In this document: positions 9,149-17,381 of the stretch, in pieces
Layout: each line of letters begins with the position of its first letter
How positions within the stretch are numbered: the stretch's first letter is position 1
Source of the DNA: Microbispora bryophytorum
GTDB lineage: Bacteria > Actinomycetota > Actinomycetes > Streptosporangiales > Streptosporangiaceae
Assembly (NCBI RefSeq): GCF_006874465.1
Contig: NZ_VIRL01000001.1
Span: 310,001-374,000, forward strand
Direction: 5' to 3'
Length of the DNA: 64,000 bases
The notes under the pieces: model-generated
The model's database searches: none
Seen by the model: the letters and a program-made list of their open reading frames with translations, nothing else
Told to the model about the DNA's origin: nothing
Made by a program: the position numbers and the translations under genes

Positions 9149-9396
9149 GCCTGTTGTCTCACGATCGCCGCCTCCGCGTACGTGGACCGGGAGTCGCAGC
9201 CACCCTGATGCCACAGGCCAGGCAGGCCGCGCGGCAGGAAAAAAGCGATGGGGATACGACTTCTGGACGGACGTACGCACGGATCGCCTCGCGGTCGCGA
9301 ACAACGCACGTCGGCGCCGATTCCGGAAGATCCTGGGCGAGGAATACAGAGCTGTTGTGGCCGCCACCGCCATCTGCTGGGCGACAGGGATGTCCA
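9149..9396. other. Intergenic stretch without a supported gene
   Basis: Between the catalase hairpin and the minus-strand DUF397 terminator only overlapping shadow frames are seen. None has a Shine-Dalgarno or family match. Confidence 0.6.
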
Positions 9397-9398
9397 GG

Positions 9399-9436
9399 AA
9401 AAAGAAGAGCCTGGCCGCCGGACAGGTCGGCCAGGC
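9399..9436 (-). terminator. Terminator of the DUF397/XRE operon
   Basis: GCCTGGCC (9409-9416) pairs with GGCCAGGC (9429-9436). Read on the minus strand it is followed by TCTTCTTTTT. Confidence 0.75.
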
Positions 9437-9442
9437 CAAGGA

Positions 9443-9655
9443 CTAAAGGTCGAACTCGCCGTCCTTCACGCCACCGATGAACGCGTCCCACTCCGCGGGA
9501 GTGAAGACGAGAGCGGGACCGTCCTGGTTTTTGCTGTCGCGCACACCCACGTGGCCGTCTGACAGCACGGCCACTTCAACACAGGCGCAGTTGTTGGCGC
9601 TCCGGCTGCTCTTCCACCAGATGGCGCCGGACAGGTCACTCGAGTTCTTGGACAA
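9443..9655 (-). CDS. DUF397 protein
   Basis: About 70 residues with the family hallmark WWKSSRSANNCACVEVA and a C-terminal FTPAEWDAFIGG. DUF397 proteins are small actinobacterial partners of XRE-DUF5753 regulators; some behave like anti-sigma-like or antitoxin/toxin-like pairs. TTG 9655 is preferred because a GGGGGGAGAG Shine-Dalgarno precedes it. The ATG at 9679 lacks one and contains that SD. It follows the XRE gene by 57 bp in the same direction. Confidence 0.88.
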   Translation of the reverse strand: MSKNSSDLSGAIWWKSSRSANNCACVEVAVLSDGHVGVRDSKNQDGPALVFTPAEWDAFIGGVKDGEFDL

Positions 9656-9712
9656 TGTTTCTCTCCCCCCGGAAATCATGTCGCGCGGGTTTCCGGGGCG
9701 GTCTAGAGCTGG

Positions 9713-10570
9713 CTAACGCCAGTGACGGACAGTTTTCTCCAAGAACCGGCGGGAGTCGTCCACGTCGAGGGCCTTCGTCTCCAGGTAGTCGAATGCCACC
9801 TCGTACCGGTAGACGATCGCCTCGTCCTCGACCAGACGCCCGCCCAGGAGTGCCTCCAGGTACACGACGTCATGGAACTCGGGCACCTTGAGGTGGCAGA
9901 ACGCCCCGGTGTTGATCGGATGGTCCGCGTCGAGCGGCAGGATCCGCAACTCGACGTTCGGCCTCTCTGAAACCTCGATCAACCGCCTGAGCTGTTCCCG
10001 CATCACCTCGTGGTCGCCGAACCGGCGCAGCAGGACCGACTCCTCCAGAACAGCCGAGATGGCCAGCGGGCTGTCCGTCCTGAGAACCGCCTGCTGGCGC
10101 GCCATCCGGACCTCGATCCGGCTGCGGACGCCGCCCGGCGCCTCAAGGGTGCTCCGTTGTCCGCTCTCCATCATGGCTCGGACGTACGCCTCTGTCTGGA
10201 ACAGACCCGGCACGACCTGGGGTTCCCAGTCGCGTGCCGCCGTGGCCTCGGCCTCCAGGCCAAGGAACGTCGTGTATTCCTTGGGCAGGGAGTCGCGGTA
10301 ATCCTCCCACCAGCCCTTCCGGGTCGCGTCCCGGTGCAGGGCGAGCAGCTCTTGGCGTTGGCGGGAATCTACCATGTAGATCAATAAAAGTGCCTCAACA
10401 TCGCTCGTGCGAGGCGAGGTGCGCGCCGTCTCGATCCTGCTGATCTTCGCTGCGGACCAGCCGAGCCGGACGGCGACCTGGTCGCCCGTCAGATCGGCGC
10501 GCTCGCGTAACCGGCGCAGTTCCTGCCCCAGCCGACGGCGGCGGACGGTGGGACTGCCGTGCTCGGGCAC
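9713..10570 (-). CDS. XRE helix-turn-helix regulator with DUF5753
   Basis: 285 residues. The N-terminal HTH_31 (RLGQELRRLRERADLTGDQV ... GWSAAKISRIE) is followed by the DUF5753 domain (ARDWEPQVVPGLFQTEAYVRAM ... PNVELRILPLD). With the adjacent DUF397 gene it forms the common actinomycete pair, multiplied many times in these genomes. Family members regulate antibiotic production or differentiation in some strains. The specific target here is unknown. Confidence 0.92.
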   Translation of the reverse strand: MPEHGSPTVRRRRLGQELRRLRERADLTGDQVAVRLGWSAAKISRIETARTSPRTSDVEALLLIYMVDSRQRQELLALHRDATRKGWWEDYRDSLPKEYTTFLGLEAEATAARDWEPQVVPGLFQTEAYVRAMMESGQRSTLEAPGGVRSRIEVRMARQQAVLRTDSPLAISAVLEESVLLRRFGDHEVMREQLRRLIEVSERPNVELRILPLDADHPINTGAFCHLKVPEFHDVVYLEALLGGRLVEDEAIVYRYEVAFDYLETKALDVDDSRRFLEKTVRHWR

Positions 10571-10694
10571 CCCTGCCGACCTCCTTCATCCGGTGAATCC
10601 GGTGGTTGCGGTGGACGCACGGACGATGGGCGCGCCCTGGCGGACCGGGCGCACGGGTGAGGGGCGCCCTGTTCGAAGATTACCGCGCCCGCTC

Positions 10695-10707
10695 GTGCAA
10701 CTTGCAC
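10695..10707. promoter_or_regulatory. Perfect 13-bp palindrome upstream of the XRE gene
   Basis: GTGCAA-C-TTGCAC, followed 9 bp later by a further TTGCAG half-site-like word, 125 bp upstream of the XRE start. It is a candidate operator; the regulator is not proven. Confidence 0.45.
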
Positions 10708-11073
10708 CGCGATTTGCAGCGTATCGGCACAAGATTCTTGCGGATTTCTTTTCGTCAAGTATTGCAGGGCATTGCGTCCTGAGTCACGATCGATACGGGA
10801 AGGGTCTTCTGGAGAGTGGGGGCGCCGGCGATCGCCGGCGAAATACTCCGGACCCGCTTCCCCATCCGAGGCACGCGCCCGGCGAGGGCGCCGGCCGCTT
10901 CGGGTGTGCGTGACAACGGGAGGCATCCGGGCCAGCGGGATTTCGACATTCGGCGGGCGTCACAACGCTCGCATCGCACAAGAAGCGAACATCGAATAGG
11001 CCGTTCCGGCGATGGAACGCGCCCTCCGTACGACGAATTCAGGACGACGAGATCTCCGCTTGGCACCCCTCCG
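10708..11073. other. Intergenic stretch, no supported gene
   Basis: AT-richer than its surroundings around 10730-10790. Short frames on both strands lack Shine-Dalgarno sites and recognisable domains. It probably carries the promoters of the flanking divergent genes. Confidence 0.5.
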
Positions 11074-11087
11074 AAAGGAGTCTCTTG

Positions 11088-11294
11088 GTGAATCCCCCCG
11101 GTGCCGCCTGGTTATCACTGATCAAAATCCGGATGACGATGGCCGATATGGCGCTGTGCGCCGACCAGGACCGGTGGGCGCGTGAGCTGAAGTGGACCGT
11201 GAGCCGCACCGGCTTCGGCGCCCGCCACTATCGCGACCCCCGCTTCGACCTCGTACGCGAGCTGGAGGAGGTCGGCCGCCTCTTCACCGTCTGA
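11088..11294 (+). CDS. Small hypothetical protein
   Basis: 68 residues. GTG 11088 has a near-perfect AAAGGAG at 11074-11080 with 7-nt spacing, the main reason to call it; TTG 11085 is the neighbour codon. The protein is soluble-looking and has a compact charged C-terminal half (WARELKWTVSRTGFG, DLVRELEEVGRLF). No family recognised. It stands alone before the HD-domain gene. Confidence 0.6.
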   Translation: MNPPGAAWLSLIKIRMTMADMALCADQDRWARELKWTVSRTGFGARHYRDPRFDLVRELEEVGRLFTV

Positions 11295-11439
11295 CGCCCG
11301 GCTCACCGTTCGGCGCCCTCTTCGCCTCCGGGAAACAGGTCCAGGGGCCGGACGGGAGAAGGGCGTGCGTCTCATGACCTGGACGGCACGCGGCGCCGGA
11401 TCGGGGACGAACTGATCGTGACCGGTTAGGCTTGCACGG

Positions 11440-12042
11440 GTGACGACCGCGCTCATCCACGAACGGCTGCAGTCCCAGCTCGCCTTCCACACAGAGATCG
11501 ACAAGCTGAAGCGCGTCATCCGCCGGAACTCGCTGATCGACGGCTCGCGCCGCGAGAACGACGCCGAGCACTCCTGGCATCTGGCCATGATGGCGATGAC
11601 GCTGGCCGAGCACGCGCCCCCGGAAACCGACATCTCCAGGGTGGTCGCGATGCTGCTCGTGCACGACATCGTGGAGGTCGACGCCGGCGACACCTTCATC
11701 TACGATCCCGTCGCGGTCGAGGGGCAGGCCGCCCTCGAACGCGCGGCGGCCGACCGGATCTTCGGGCTGCTGCCGGAGGACCAGGGGGCGCGGCTGCGCG
11801 GGCTGTGGGACGAGTTCGAGGAGCGGCGCACACCCGAGGCGAGGTTCGCCAGGGCGCTCGACCGGCTCGCACCGATCATCGCCAACCACCACAACGAGGG
11901 CGGCACCTGGCCGCTCTACAAGGTGACGGCCCGCCAGGTCATGGAGAAGGTGCGGCTCATCGAGGAGGGGTCGCCCACACTCGGCGAGTACGCCGCGCGG
12001 CTGGTCGCCGGCTCGGTCGCCCAGGGGCATCTGGCGCCCTGA
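11440..12042 (+). CDS. HD-domain hydrolase (HDDC2/YfbR-like)
   Basis: 200 residues. Metal-binding HD motifs are present: the first His in ENDAEHSWHLA, then LLVHDIVEVDAGD, then the later Asp in ARALDRLAPIIANH. The family contains 5'-deoxynucleotidases that dephosphorylate dNMPs. Substrate specificity here is inferred only. It starts at GTG 11440. No operon partner; the DUF2231-Rieske gene follows after 100 bp. Confidence 0.88.
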   Translation: MTTALIHERLQSQLAFHTEIDKLKRVIRRNSLIDGSRRENDAEHSWHLAMMAMTLAEHAPPETDISRVVAMLLVHDIVEVDAGDTFIYDPVAVEGQAALERAAADRIFGLLPEDQGARLRGLWDEFEERRTPEARFARALDRLAPIIANHHNEGGTWPLYKVTARQVMEKVRLIEEGSPTLGEYAARLVAGSVAQGHLAP

Positions 12043-12142
12043 CCGGGAACGTCCCGGCCGAAACTCGCACATACCGTCTCATGCCTGTCCATGTTCACAC
12101 CTGTGACGCGGGGGTACGTGATCCCGTGTTAGGGGGCGAGAA

Positions 12143-13051
12143 ATGGAAGAGACGACCAGGCCGCATGCGGGCCGGACGGCACGGAGGGTCCCCTCGGCAG
12201 AGCTCCTCGACGGGCTCGAGCGGGCCACCGCGCTCGACCGGCCGATCGCCGTCATATCCAAGAAGGTCCGCCGCAGACTCGGCCCAGGCAAGCTCCGAGA
12301 CGTCCTGCACGGCGTGCCCATGGGACACCCGCTGCACCCGGCCCTCGCCATGACGACCTTCGGCTGCTGGCTGTCGGCGAGCGTGGTGGACATGACCAGG
12401 ACGGGCTCACGCGCGGCGCGGACGCTGATCCTGGTGGGACTGGGCAGCGCCGTTCCCACGGTGGCGGCCGGCCTCACCGACTGGTCCACCCTCCATCGCG
12501 AGCAGCAGCGCGTGGGCCTGGTGCACGCCATGACGAACGCCGTAGCGGCGCTCTGCTACTCGGGCTCTGTCTTCTTACGGGTGACGGGACGCGAACGCGC
12601 CGGACGCATGCTGGGGTACGCGGGACTGGCGGCGGCCTCCGCGGGTGCGAACCTCGGCGGCCACATGTCCTATCGCCAGGCCGCCGGGGCCAACCACGCG
12701 GAGTCGGTCGGCCACCTCATGCCGCTCGGCTGGCACGACCTGTGCGCGCTCAAGGACCTGCCCAACGGGCGGCCGGTGCGGCGGCGGCTCGGCTACATCG
12801 ACCTGTTCGTCCTGCGCCTCGGCGACGACGTGAGCGTGCTCGCGGACAACTGTTCCCACCTCGCCGGCCCTCTCCACCAGGGGCGGGTCGCCATGGAGGA
12901 AGGCCAGGCCTGCATCGTCTGCCCGTGGCACGGCAGCGCCTTCCGCATCTCCGACGGCCGGGTCATGCACGGTCCCGCGACGTCGCGACAGCCGGCCTTC
13001 CAAACCCGGCTGCGGCAGGACGGCGTCATCCAGGTCCGCCCCGCGGAGTGA
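12143..13051 (+). CDS. DUF2231 membrane domain fused to Rieske [2Fe-2S] domain
   Basis: 302 residues. The N-terminal half is a DUF2231 membrane domain with about four hydrophobic helices and the motif HGVPMGHPLHPAL. The C-terminal Rieske domain has both cluster motifs CSHLAG (after N) and CPWHG, giving the 2 Cys + 2 His ligands. The architecture suggests a membrane-tethered electron carrier. A partner oxidoreductase is not encoded nearby. GGGGGCGAGA precedes ATG 12143. Confidence 0.9.
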   Translation: MEETTRPHAGRTARRVPSAELLDGLERATALDRPIAVISKKVRRRLGPGKLRDVLHGVPMGHPLHPALAMTTFGCWLSASVVDMTRTGSRAARTLILVGLGSAVPTVAAGLTDWSTLHREQQRVGLVHAMTNAVAALCYSGSVFLRVTGRERAGRMLGYAGLAAASAGANLGGHMSYRQAAGANHAESVGHLMPLGWHDLCALKDLPNGRPVRRRLGYIDLFVLRLGDDVSVLADNCSHLAGPLHQGRVAMEEGQACIVCPWHGSAFRISDGRVMHGPATSRQPAFQTRLRQDGVIQVRPAE

Positions 13052-13060
13052 TCCCGCAGC

Positions 13061-13116
13061 GGCTCCACCACGACGACTCCACCAGAGGGACTCCACCACA
13101 GTGACTCCACCACTGC
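13061..13116. repeat. 14-bp tandem repeat, 4 copies, just after the Rieske gene stop
   Basis: Units of type GACTCCACCACAGT starting at 13061, 13075, 13089 and 13103. They begin 9 bp after the stop codon. Confidence 0.85.
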
Positions 13117-13141
13117 GGCGCGTCCCGCGCCCGGGCCCGGG

Positions 13142-13387
13142 TCAGCCGGTGTCCGGGGCGCGGTCGTCGGCGGGATATTCGACCAGGGCGAGGACACGGT
13201 TGGACATGAACCTCGCGGTGCGGACAGGAGTGCCCGCCCGCGTGACCTCGGTGACCTCGACCACTCCCCGGCCCGTCGTGATCTCGATCCGGCGGCCCGC
13301 CCTGGTCGCGATGACTTCGTAGGTGCGCGGGGTGCCCCCCGCATCGATGACGATCTCCACCCGGTCGCCCTTCACAAGGGCAGACAT
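13142..13387 (-). CDS. Small hypothetical beta-rich protein
   Basis: 81 residues with alternating strands (KGDRVEIVID, RTYEVIAT, RRIEITTGRGVVEVTEV), suggesting an SH3-like barrel. No named family recognised with confidence. It lies 6 bp downstream of the TauE/SafE permease gene, so it is probably in its operon. Confidence 0.65.
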   Translation of the reverse strand: MSALVKGDRVEIVIDAGGTPRTYEVIATRAGRRIEITTGRGVVEVTEVTRAGTPVRTARFMSNRVLALVEYPADDRAPDTG

Positions 13388-13393
13388 ACCCTT

Positions 13394-14143
13394 TCAGGAC
13401 ACCAGCTTCACTATCGCCACGATTCCCACGACAACAATGAATCCCCGCAGCAAGGGTGCGGGCAGCCGGCGGCCGAGGCGGGCGCCGAGGAAGCCGCCGA
13501 CGGCCGAACCGAGCGCGACCATCAGCACGGCGGCCCAGTCCACCGGCGCGATGAACGCGAACAGCACCGCCGCCGTGGCGTTGACCAGCAGCGACAGCAG
13601 GTTCTTCGCCGCGTTCACCCGTTGCAGGTCCTCGTCGAGGAAGCTGCCGAGCAGGCCGATCAGCACAATGCCCTGGGCGGCGCCGAAGTAGCCGCCGTAC
13701 ATGCCCGCGCCCAGGACGCCCAGCCACAGCCACGGCCCGCCGTGCGGGTGCGGCCTGCGCCGTGCGGCCAGCCACTCGTTGATCCTCGGCTGGAACACCA
13801 CGAGGAGGCAGGCGACCGCGATGAGCACCGGAACGATGACCTTGAACGCCTCCGCGGGCAGGCGCAGGAGCAGCACTCCACCGGCGAGCGAGCCGATCAC
13901 GGACGCGACGCCGAGCCGGAGCAGCCGCTCGCGCTGGCCCTTGAGCTCGGCGCGGTAGCCGAGCACCCCGGTCACGCCGCCCGGCACGAGCCCGACGTTG
14001 TTGGACACGTTCGCGACGATCGGAGGGAAGCCGACGGCCAGCATCGTCGGGAACGTGATGAGCGAACCCGATCCCACGACCGCGTTGATGGCCCCGGCCC
14101 CGATACCGGCCGCGAAGACCGCGACCGCCTCCCACGGCGTCAC
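13394..14143 (-). CDS. TauE/SafE (TSUP) family permease
   Basis: 249 residues, about eight hydrophobic helices in two repeats. The family motif GAGAINAVVGSGSLITFP in the first repeat has its counterpart GMYGGYFGAAQG in the second. Members export or import sulfite, sulfoacetate or related anions. The substrate is unknown here. GTG 14143 is preferred: GAAGGAG sits 5 nt upstream, whereas the ATG at 14149 would touch the Shine-Dalgarno. Confidence 0.9.
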   Translation of the reverse strand: MTPWEAVAVFAAGIGAGAINAVVGSGSLITFPTMLAVGFPPIVANVSNNVGLVPGGVTGVLGYRAELKGQRERLLRLGVASVIGSLAGGVLLLRLPAEAFKVIVPVLIAVACLLVVFQPRINEWLAARRRPHPHGGPWLWLGVLGAGMYGGYFGAAQGIVLIGLLGSFLDEDLQRVNAAKNLLSLLVNATAAVLFAFIAPVDWAAVLMVALGSAVGGFLGARLGRRLPAPLLRGFIVVVGIVAIVKLVS

Positions 14144-14202
14144 TCGCACATCTCCTTCGTACGGCTATCCGCCAAGGGTAGGCGCCGGGCTCCGCGTGGG
14201 GA

Positions 14203-14991
14203 TCAGAGGGGACGGGCGTACCAGCGGCCCTGCTGGCCGCGGTCGAGATGCAGCGGCACGCCGAAGGTCGCGGACAGGTTCTCCGGCGTCATCACCGAGT
14301 CGATCGGCCCCTGGTCGACCACCGAGCCGTGCCGCAGCAGCAGCACATGGGTGAACCCGGCCGGGATCTCCTCGACGTGGTGGGTGACCAGCACCATCGT
14401 GGGCGACTTCGGGTCCTGGGCCAGCGCGCCGAGGCGGCGTACGAGGTCCTCGCGGCCCGCCACGTCGAGCCCGGCGGCGGGCTCGTCGAGCAGCAGCAGC
14501 TCGGGGTCCGGCATGAGCGCCCGGGCGATCTGCACCCGCTTGCGCTCGCCCTCCGACAGCGTGCCGAAACGCCGCCGGATCAGGTGGGCGCAGCCGAGCT
14601 GGTCGATGAGCTCGACCGCCCGGGTGACGTCGTGGGAGTCGTACTCCTCCGTCCACCGGCCCAGGATCGCGTACGACGCGGTGAGCACGAGGTCGATGAC
14701 CTTCTCGTCCGGCGGGATGCGCTCCGACAGGGCCGCGCTGGCCAGGCCGATCCGGGGCCGCAGGTCGAACACGTCCGTCTGGCCGAGCCGCTCGCCGAGG
14801 ATCTCCACCGAGCCCTCGGACGGGAACAGCAGCGACGCGGCCACCTGGAGCAGTGTCGTCTTCCCCGCGCCGTTGGGCCCGATCACCACCCAGCGCTCGT
14901 CTTCCCTGACGCTCCAGTCGATGCCGCGCAGCAAGGCAGCGCCGTCCTTACGGACGGTCACGTCCTGAAGCTGAAGCACCTGACCGCCCAT
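14203..14991 (-). CDS. Stand-alone ABC transporter ATP-binding protein
   Basis: 262 residues. Walker A GPNGAGKTT, signature LSEGERKRV, Walker B LLLLDEPAAGLD, H-loop LVTHHVEEIP. No permease or binding protein is adjacent, so it may pair with a distant membrane protein or act non-transport. The sequence style is ModF/YlmA-like. ATG 14991 has GGAGGGGG just upstream. It is divergent from the gene at 15026 with only 34 bp between starts. Confidence 0.9.
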   Translation of the reverse strand: MGGQVLQLQDVTVRKDGAALLRGIDWSVREDERWVVIGPNGAGKTTLLQVAASLLFPSEGSVEILGERLGQTDVFDLRPRIGLASAALSERIPPDEKVIDLVLTASYAILGRWTEEYDSHDVTRAVELIDQLGCAHLIRRRFGTLSEGERKRVQIARALMPDPELLLLDEPAAGLDVAGREDLVRRLGALAQDPKSPTMVLVTHHVEEIPAGFTHVLLLRHGSVVDQGPIDSVMTPENLSATFGVPLHLDRGQQGRWYARPL

Positions 14992-15025
14992 GTGGTCCCC
15001 CTCCGTGGTTCGCTGAGATAAAACT

Positions 15026-15787
15026 ATGGCAGTCCGACCACATATCGTGGATCGGGTGCGCATCGATTCACCGATCTCCGCCACGCTCGTCGCCTGGGGC
15101 AATGCCTGGCTCGGGGGACACGTGAGCCTGGAGCACGCCCTCGACCGCGTCGAGCGCGAGGCCGGGCCCCAGGTGGTGGCGGCGGATGGCGTCGAGACCC
15201 CCCTGCTCGCCTACCTCGTCGACCGGCGGATCGAGGGCCTCGACGCGTTCCGGCTGGCCCTGCCGGTGCCCGGCGACCCGCTCGGGCTCACCGGCCCGCC
15301 CGCCTTCAACGGCGCCGCGATCGACGCGGGCCAGGCCGTCGTGGCCGTGCTGTCCGGCCGGTGCCTCGGTCTCGTGCCGTCCGCCGACCGGCGCGGCTCG
15401 TCGTACTCCGGAATCCGCTGGACCGTGGCCGAGGCGTCGGCCGTCCCGCCCGACGTGCCGTCGCTGGCCGAGGCGGAGCAGGCGCTGCGGACCGCCATGA
15501 TGGCCGCCACCGAGGCGCTGCTGGGCGTGGGCGGCCCGGCGCAGGGCTTCCCCACCCCGGACACGCTCGACCGCGCGGGCGAGGCCCTCGCCCCCGGCTA
15601 TCCCGGCAGGGCGCACCGGGTCGGCGCCCTCGCCGCCCGGCTGACGGCCGCACTGCGCCTGGCCGACGAGCGGGGACTCACCTCCGGGCAGGTCGCCGCG
15701 CGCGGGCAGGCCCTGCGCGACCTCGACCGCGCCGTACGGCGGGCCAGGGTGGCCGCGCACAACGCGATCGCGGAGTCCCAGGTCTGA
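15026..15787 (+). CDS. Conserved-looking actinobacterial hypothetical protein
   Basis: 253 residues, soluble, Ala/Arg-rich. The N-terminal part (VAWGNAWLGGHVSLEHALDRV) is helical. The middle carries GSSYSGIRWTVAEASAVPPD, and the C-terminus is a long helix rich in Arg and Ala. I recognise no catalytic motif. Codon use and third-position GC are like its neighbours. It is divergently transcribed from the ABC ATPase. Its stop codon begins a tandem repeat array. Confidence 0.75.
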   Translation: MAVRPHIVDRVRIDSPISATLVAWGNAWLGGHVSLEHALDRVEREAGPQVVAADGVETPLLAYLVDRRIEGLDAFRLALPVPGDPLGLTGPPAFNGAAIDAGQAVVAVLSGRCLGLVPSADRRGSSYSGIRWTVAEASAVPPDVPSLAEAEQALRTAMMAATEALLGVGGPAQGFPTPDTLDRAGEALAPGYPGRAHRVGALAARLTAALRLADERGLTSGQVAARGQALRDLDRAVRRARVAAHNAIAESQV

Positions 15788-15864
15788 CCCGCGACCAGTC
15801 CGACACGCGAGCGGTCCGACGCGCGACCGGTGTGACACGCGCACCGGTCCGCCGCACGCGCCCA
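15781..15864. repeat. 16-17-bp tandem array beginning on a stop codon
   Basis: About five degenerate units of type GGTCTGACCCGCGACC (15781, 15798, 15814, 15830, 15847). The first unit contains the stop TGA of the preceding gene. Confidence 0.75.
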
Positions 15865-15886
15865 GTCTGCCGGGCCCGGACCGGGC

Positions 15887-16795
15887 TCACTGCTTCGCGA
15901 CGGCCTCGCGGACGGCCGGCACGACGTCCTGGGCCCAGCGGGCCAGGAGGGTGCGGCCGGGGGCGCCCTGGTCGGCGGAGAAGATCGTGAAGCCCGACGC
16001 GCCGTGCTCCACCACGGCCCCGGTCAGCTCCTCGACCCACTGGCCGACGGAGCCGCCGATCCAGCGGCCCTCCGCGTCACGGGTGGCGGGCATCGGCCGG
16101 TCGGTGATGCGGCCGGGGAAGTTGAAGATCGTGCGGATCTCGCGCGGATCACGCCCGGCGGACGCCGCCGCCTCGTCGATGACCGGCCGCGACGTGCGGT
16201 AGCGCCGGCTCAGCCAGTCGGCCGCGTGGCCGGGGATCCAGCCGTCCGCCACCCGGCCGGTGGCGGCCAGGGACTTGCGGCCGACCGATCCGGTCCACAC
16301 GGGCGGCGCGGGCACGGGGGCGGGCTCGATCTGGTTCACCTGGTAGTGCTTGCCCTGGTAGGTGACCGGAGGGCCGCCGCCGGACAGCAGCTTGACCAGC
16401 ACGATCGCCTCCTCGAAGGCGTCCACGGCGTCGCCGGGCGAAAGGAGCGGCACCCCCATGTCGGCGATGCGATCCCACAACCCGCCCGCGCCCATGCCGA
16501 GCACGATCCGGCCGCCCGACAGCGCCGACAACGACGTCACCGTCCTGGCCAGCATGGGCGCGGGCCGGGTCGGCAGGTTGGTGACGTTGGCGAAGCCGGC
16601 GATGTGCTGCGTACGCCCGAGGATGAAGCCGAGGGCCGCATAGGCGTCCACACGTCCGCCGAGGTAGGGATGGTCCGACAACGTGAAGATGTCGAGCCCG
16701 TCGCGGTCGGCCTGCTGGACCATCGGCAGCAGCTCGGGTAGGTCCTCGATGCCGGAGTGCGCGCCAAACCCGAAGACGACGTCATGTGCTGACAA
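15887..16795 (-). CDS. LLM-class (F420-dependent type) oxidoreductase
   Basis: 302 residues, luciferase-like TIM barrel. Motifs seen: DIFTLSDHPYLGG, LSGGRIVLGMGAG, PPVWTGSVGRKSL, ADGWIPGHA. Many actinobacterial members use F420, but the cofactor cannot be fixed from sequence alone. TTG 16795 is preferred with AAAGGCGG upstream; the in-frame ATG at 16819 lies inside the promoter/operator zone. Two MarR-type operators flank its -10 box, so the MarR gene immediately upstream very likely controls it. Confidence 0.9.
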   Translation of the reverse strand: MSAHDVVFGFGAHSGIEDLPELLPMVQQADRDGLDIFTLSDHPYLGGRVDAYAALGFILGRTQHIAGFANVTNLPTRPAPMLARTVTSLSALSGGRIVLGMGAGGLWDRIADMGVPLLSPGDAVDAFEEAIVLVKLLSGGGPPVTYQGKHYQVNQIEPAPVPAPPVWTGSVGRKSLAATGRVADGWIPGHAADWLSRRYRTSRPVIDEAAASAGRDPREIRTIFNFPGRITDRPMPATRDAEGRWIGGSVGQWVEELTGAVVEHGASGFTIFSADQGAPGRTLLARWAQDVVPAVREAVAKQ

Positions 16796-16821
16796 CGTTC
16801 CGCCTTTCCACAGGGACAAAC

Positions 16822-16866
16822 GTTCGCACTACGAACCATATTAGTTCGTATTGCGAACCACAATTC
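16822..16866 (-). promoter_or_regulatory. Promoter of the LLM gene with two identical-geometry operators
   Basis: GTTCG-N5-CGAAC occurs at 16822-16836 and 16844-16858, centres 22 bp apart (two helical turns). Between them on the minus strand is TAATAT (16838-16843), a -10 box with GAATTG 17 bp upstream as -35. Repressor bound at both sites would block the promoter. Confidence 0.8.
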
Positions 16867-16875
16867 CTTCGGGGT

Positions 16876-17340
16876 TCAGCGCATCGAATCCGGTTCCACG
16901 AAGACGCTGGGGACCTTGTTGTCCGTCACGACGCGGCCGAGCAGGGCGGCGAGCGTGTCGCGCTCCGCCGGCGCCAGACCCGAGGCCAGTTCCTCCACGC
17001 GGCGGCAGGTCTCGGCGTAGAACTCGTCGGCCAGCTTGGCGCCCTGCCCGGTGAGCGACACCCGCACCGCGCGGGAGTCCTGAGGGTCGGAGGTGCGCCG
17101 GACCAGACCGTTGCGCTCACTGCGGTCCACCAGACCGGTCAGGCTCGACTTGGCCAGGCCGAGCACCGCGCCCAACTCGCTCATGCCGTAGGGCTGCGCC
17201 ATCAGGACGCACAACAACTGGCCCTGTTGCTGGGTGAGGCCGTACTCGCGGGCGGAATTCGCATACACGGCGTTCACCAGGAACGTGGACCGCACCAGTG
17301 CGGCCACCGTCCCGATCCGGCCGCCGGCATCCTTGCTCAC
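16876..17340 (-). CDS. MarR-family transcriptional regulator
   Basis: 154 residues. Winged-helix core: LTQQQGQLLCVLMAQPYGMSELGAVL, recognition helix KSSLTGLVDRSERNGLV, wing RRTSDPQDSRAVRVSLT. Dimerisation helices lie at both ends. It starts at GTG 17340, about 7 nt after a TATTCT -10-like box, so the message may be leaderless. One operator of the same type as those before the LLM gene lies upstream, implying autoregulation. Confidence 0.92.
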   Translation of the reverse strand: MSKDAGGRIGTVAALVRSTFLVNAVYANSAREYGLTQQQGQLLCVLMAQPYGMSELGAVLGLAKSSLTGLVDRSERNGLVRRTSDPQDSRAVRVSLTGQGAKLADEFYAETCRRVEELASGLAPAERDTLAALLGRVVTDNKVPSVFVEPDSMR

Positions 17341-17356
17341 CGGTCCAGAATAACCA

Positions 17357-17371
17357 ATTCGCGAGACGAAC
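17357..17371. promoter_or_regulatory. Third MarR-type operator, upstream of marR itself
   Basis: ATTCG-N5-CGAAC, same geometry as the pair at 16822-16858 (one arm base differs). It sits just upstream of the TATTCT -10-like box of the MarR gene. Confidence 0.75.
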
Positions 17372-17381
17372 TACCGTCCCG

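Noticed and set aside
10755-11066. 103-codon minus-strand frame between the XRE and small hypothetical gene
   Set aside because: No RBS, no domain and overlapping frames on the other strand of equal quality.
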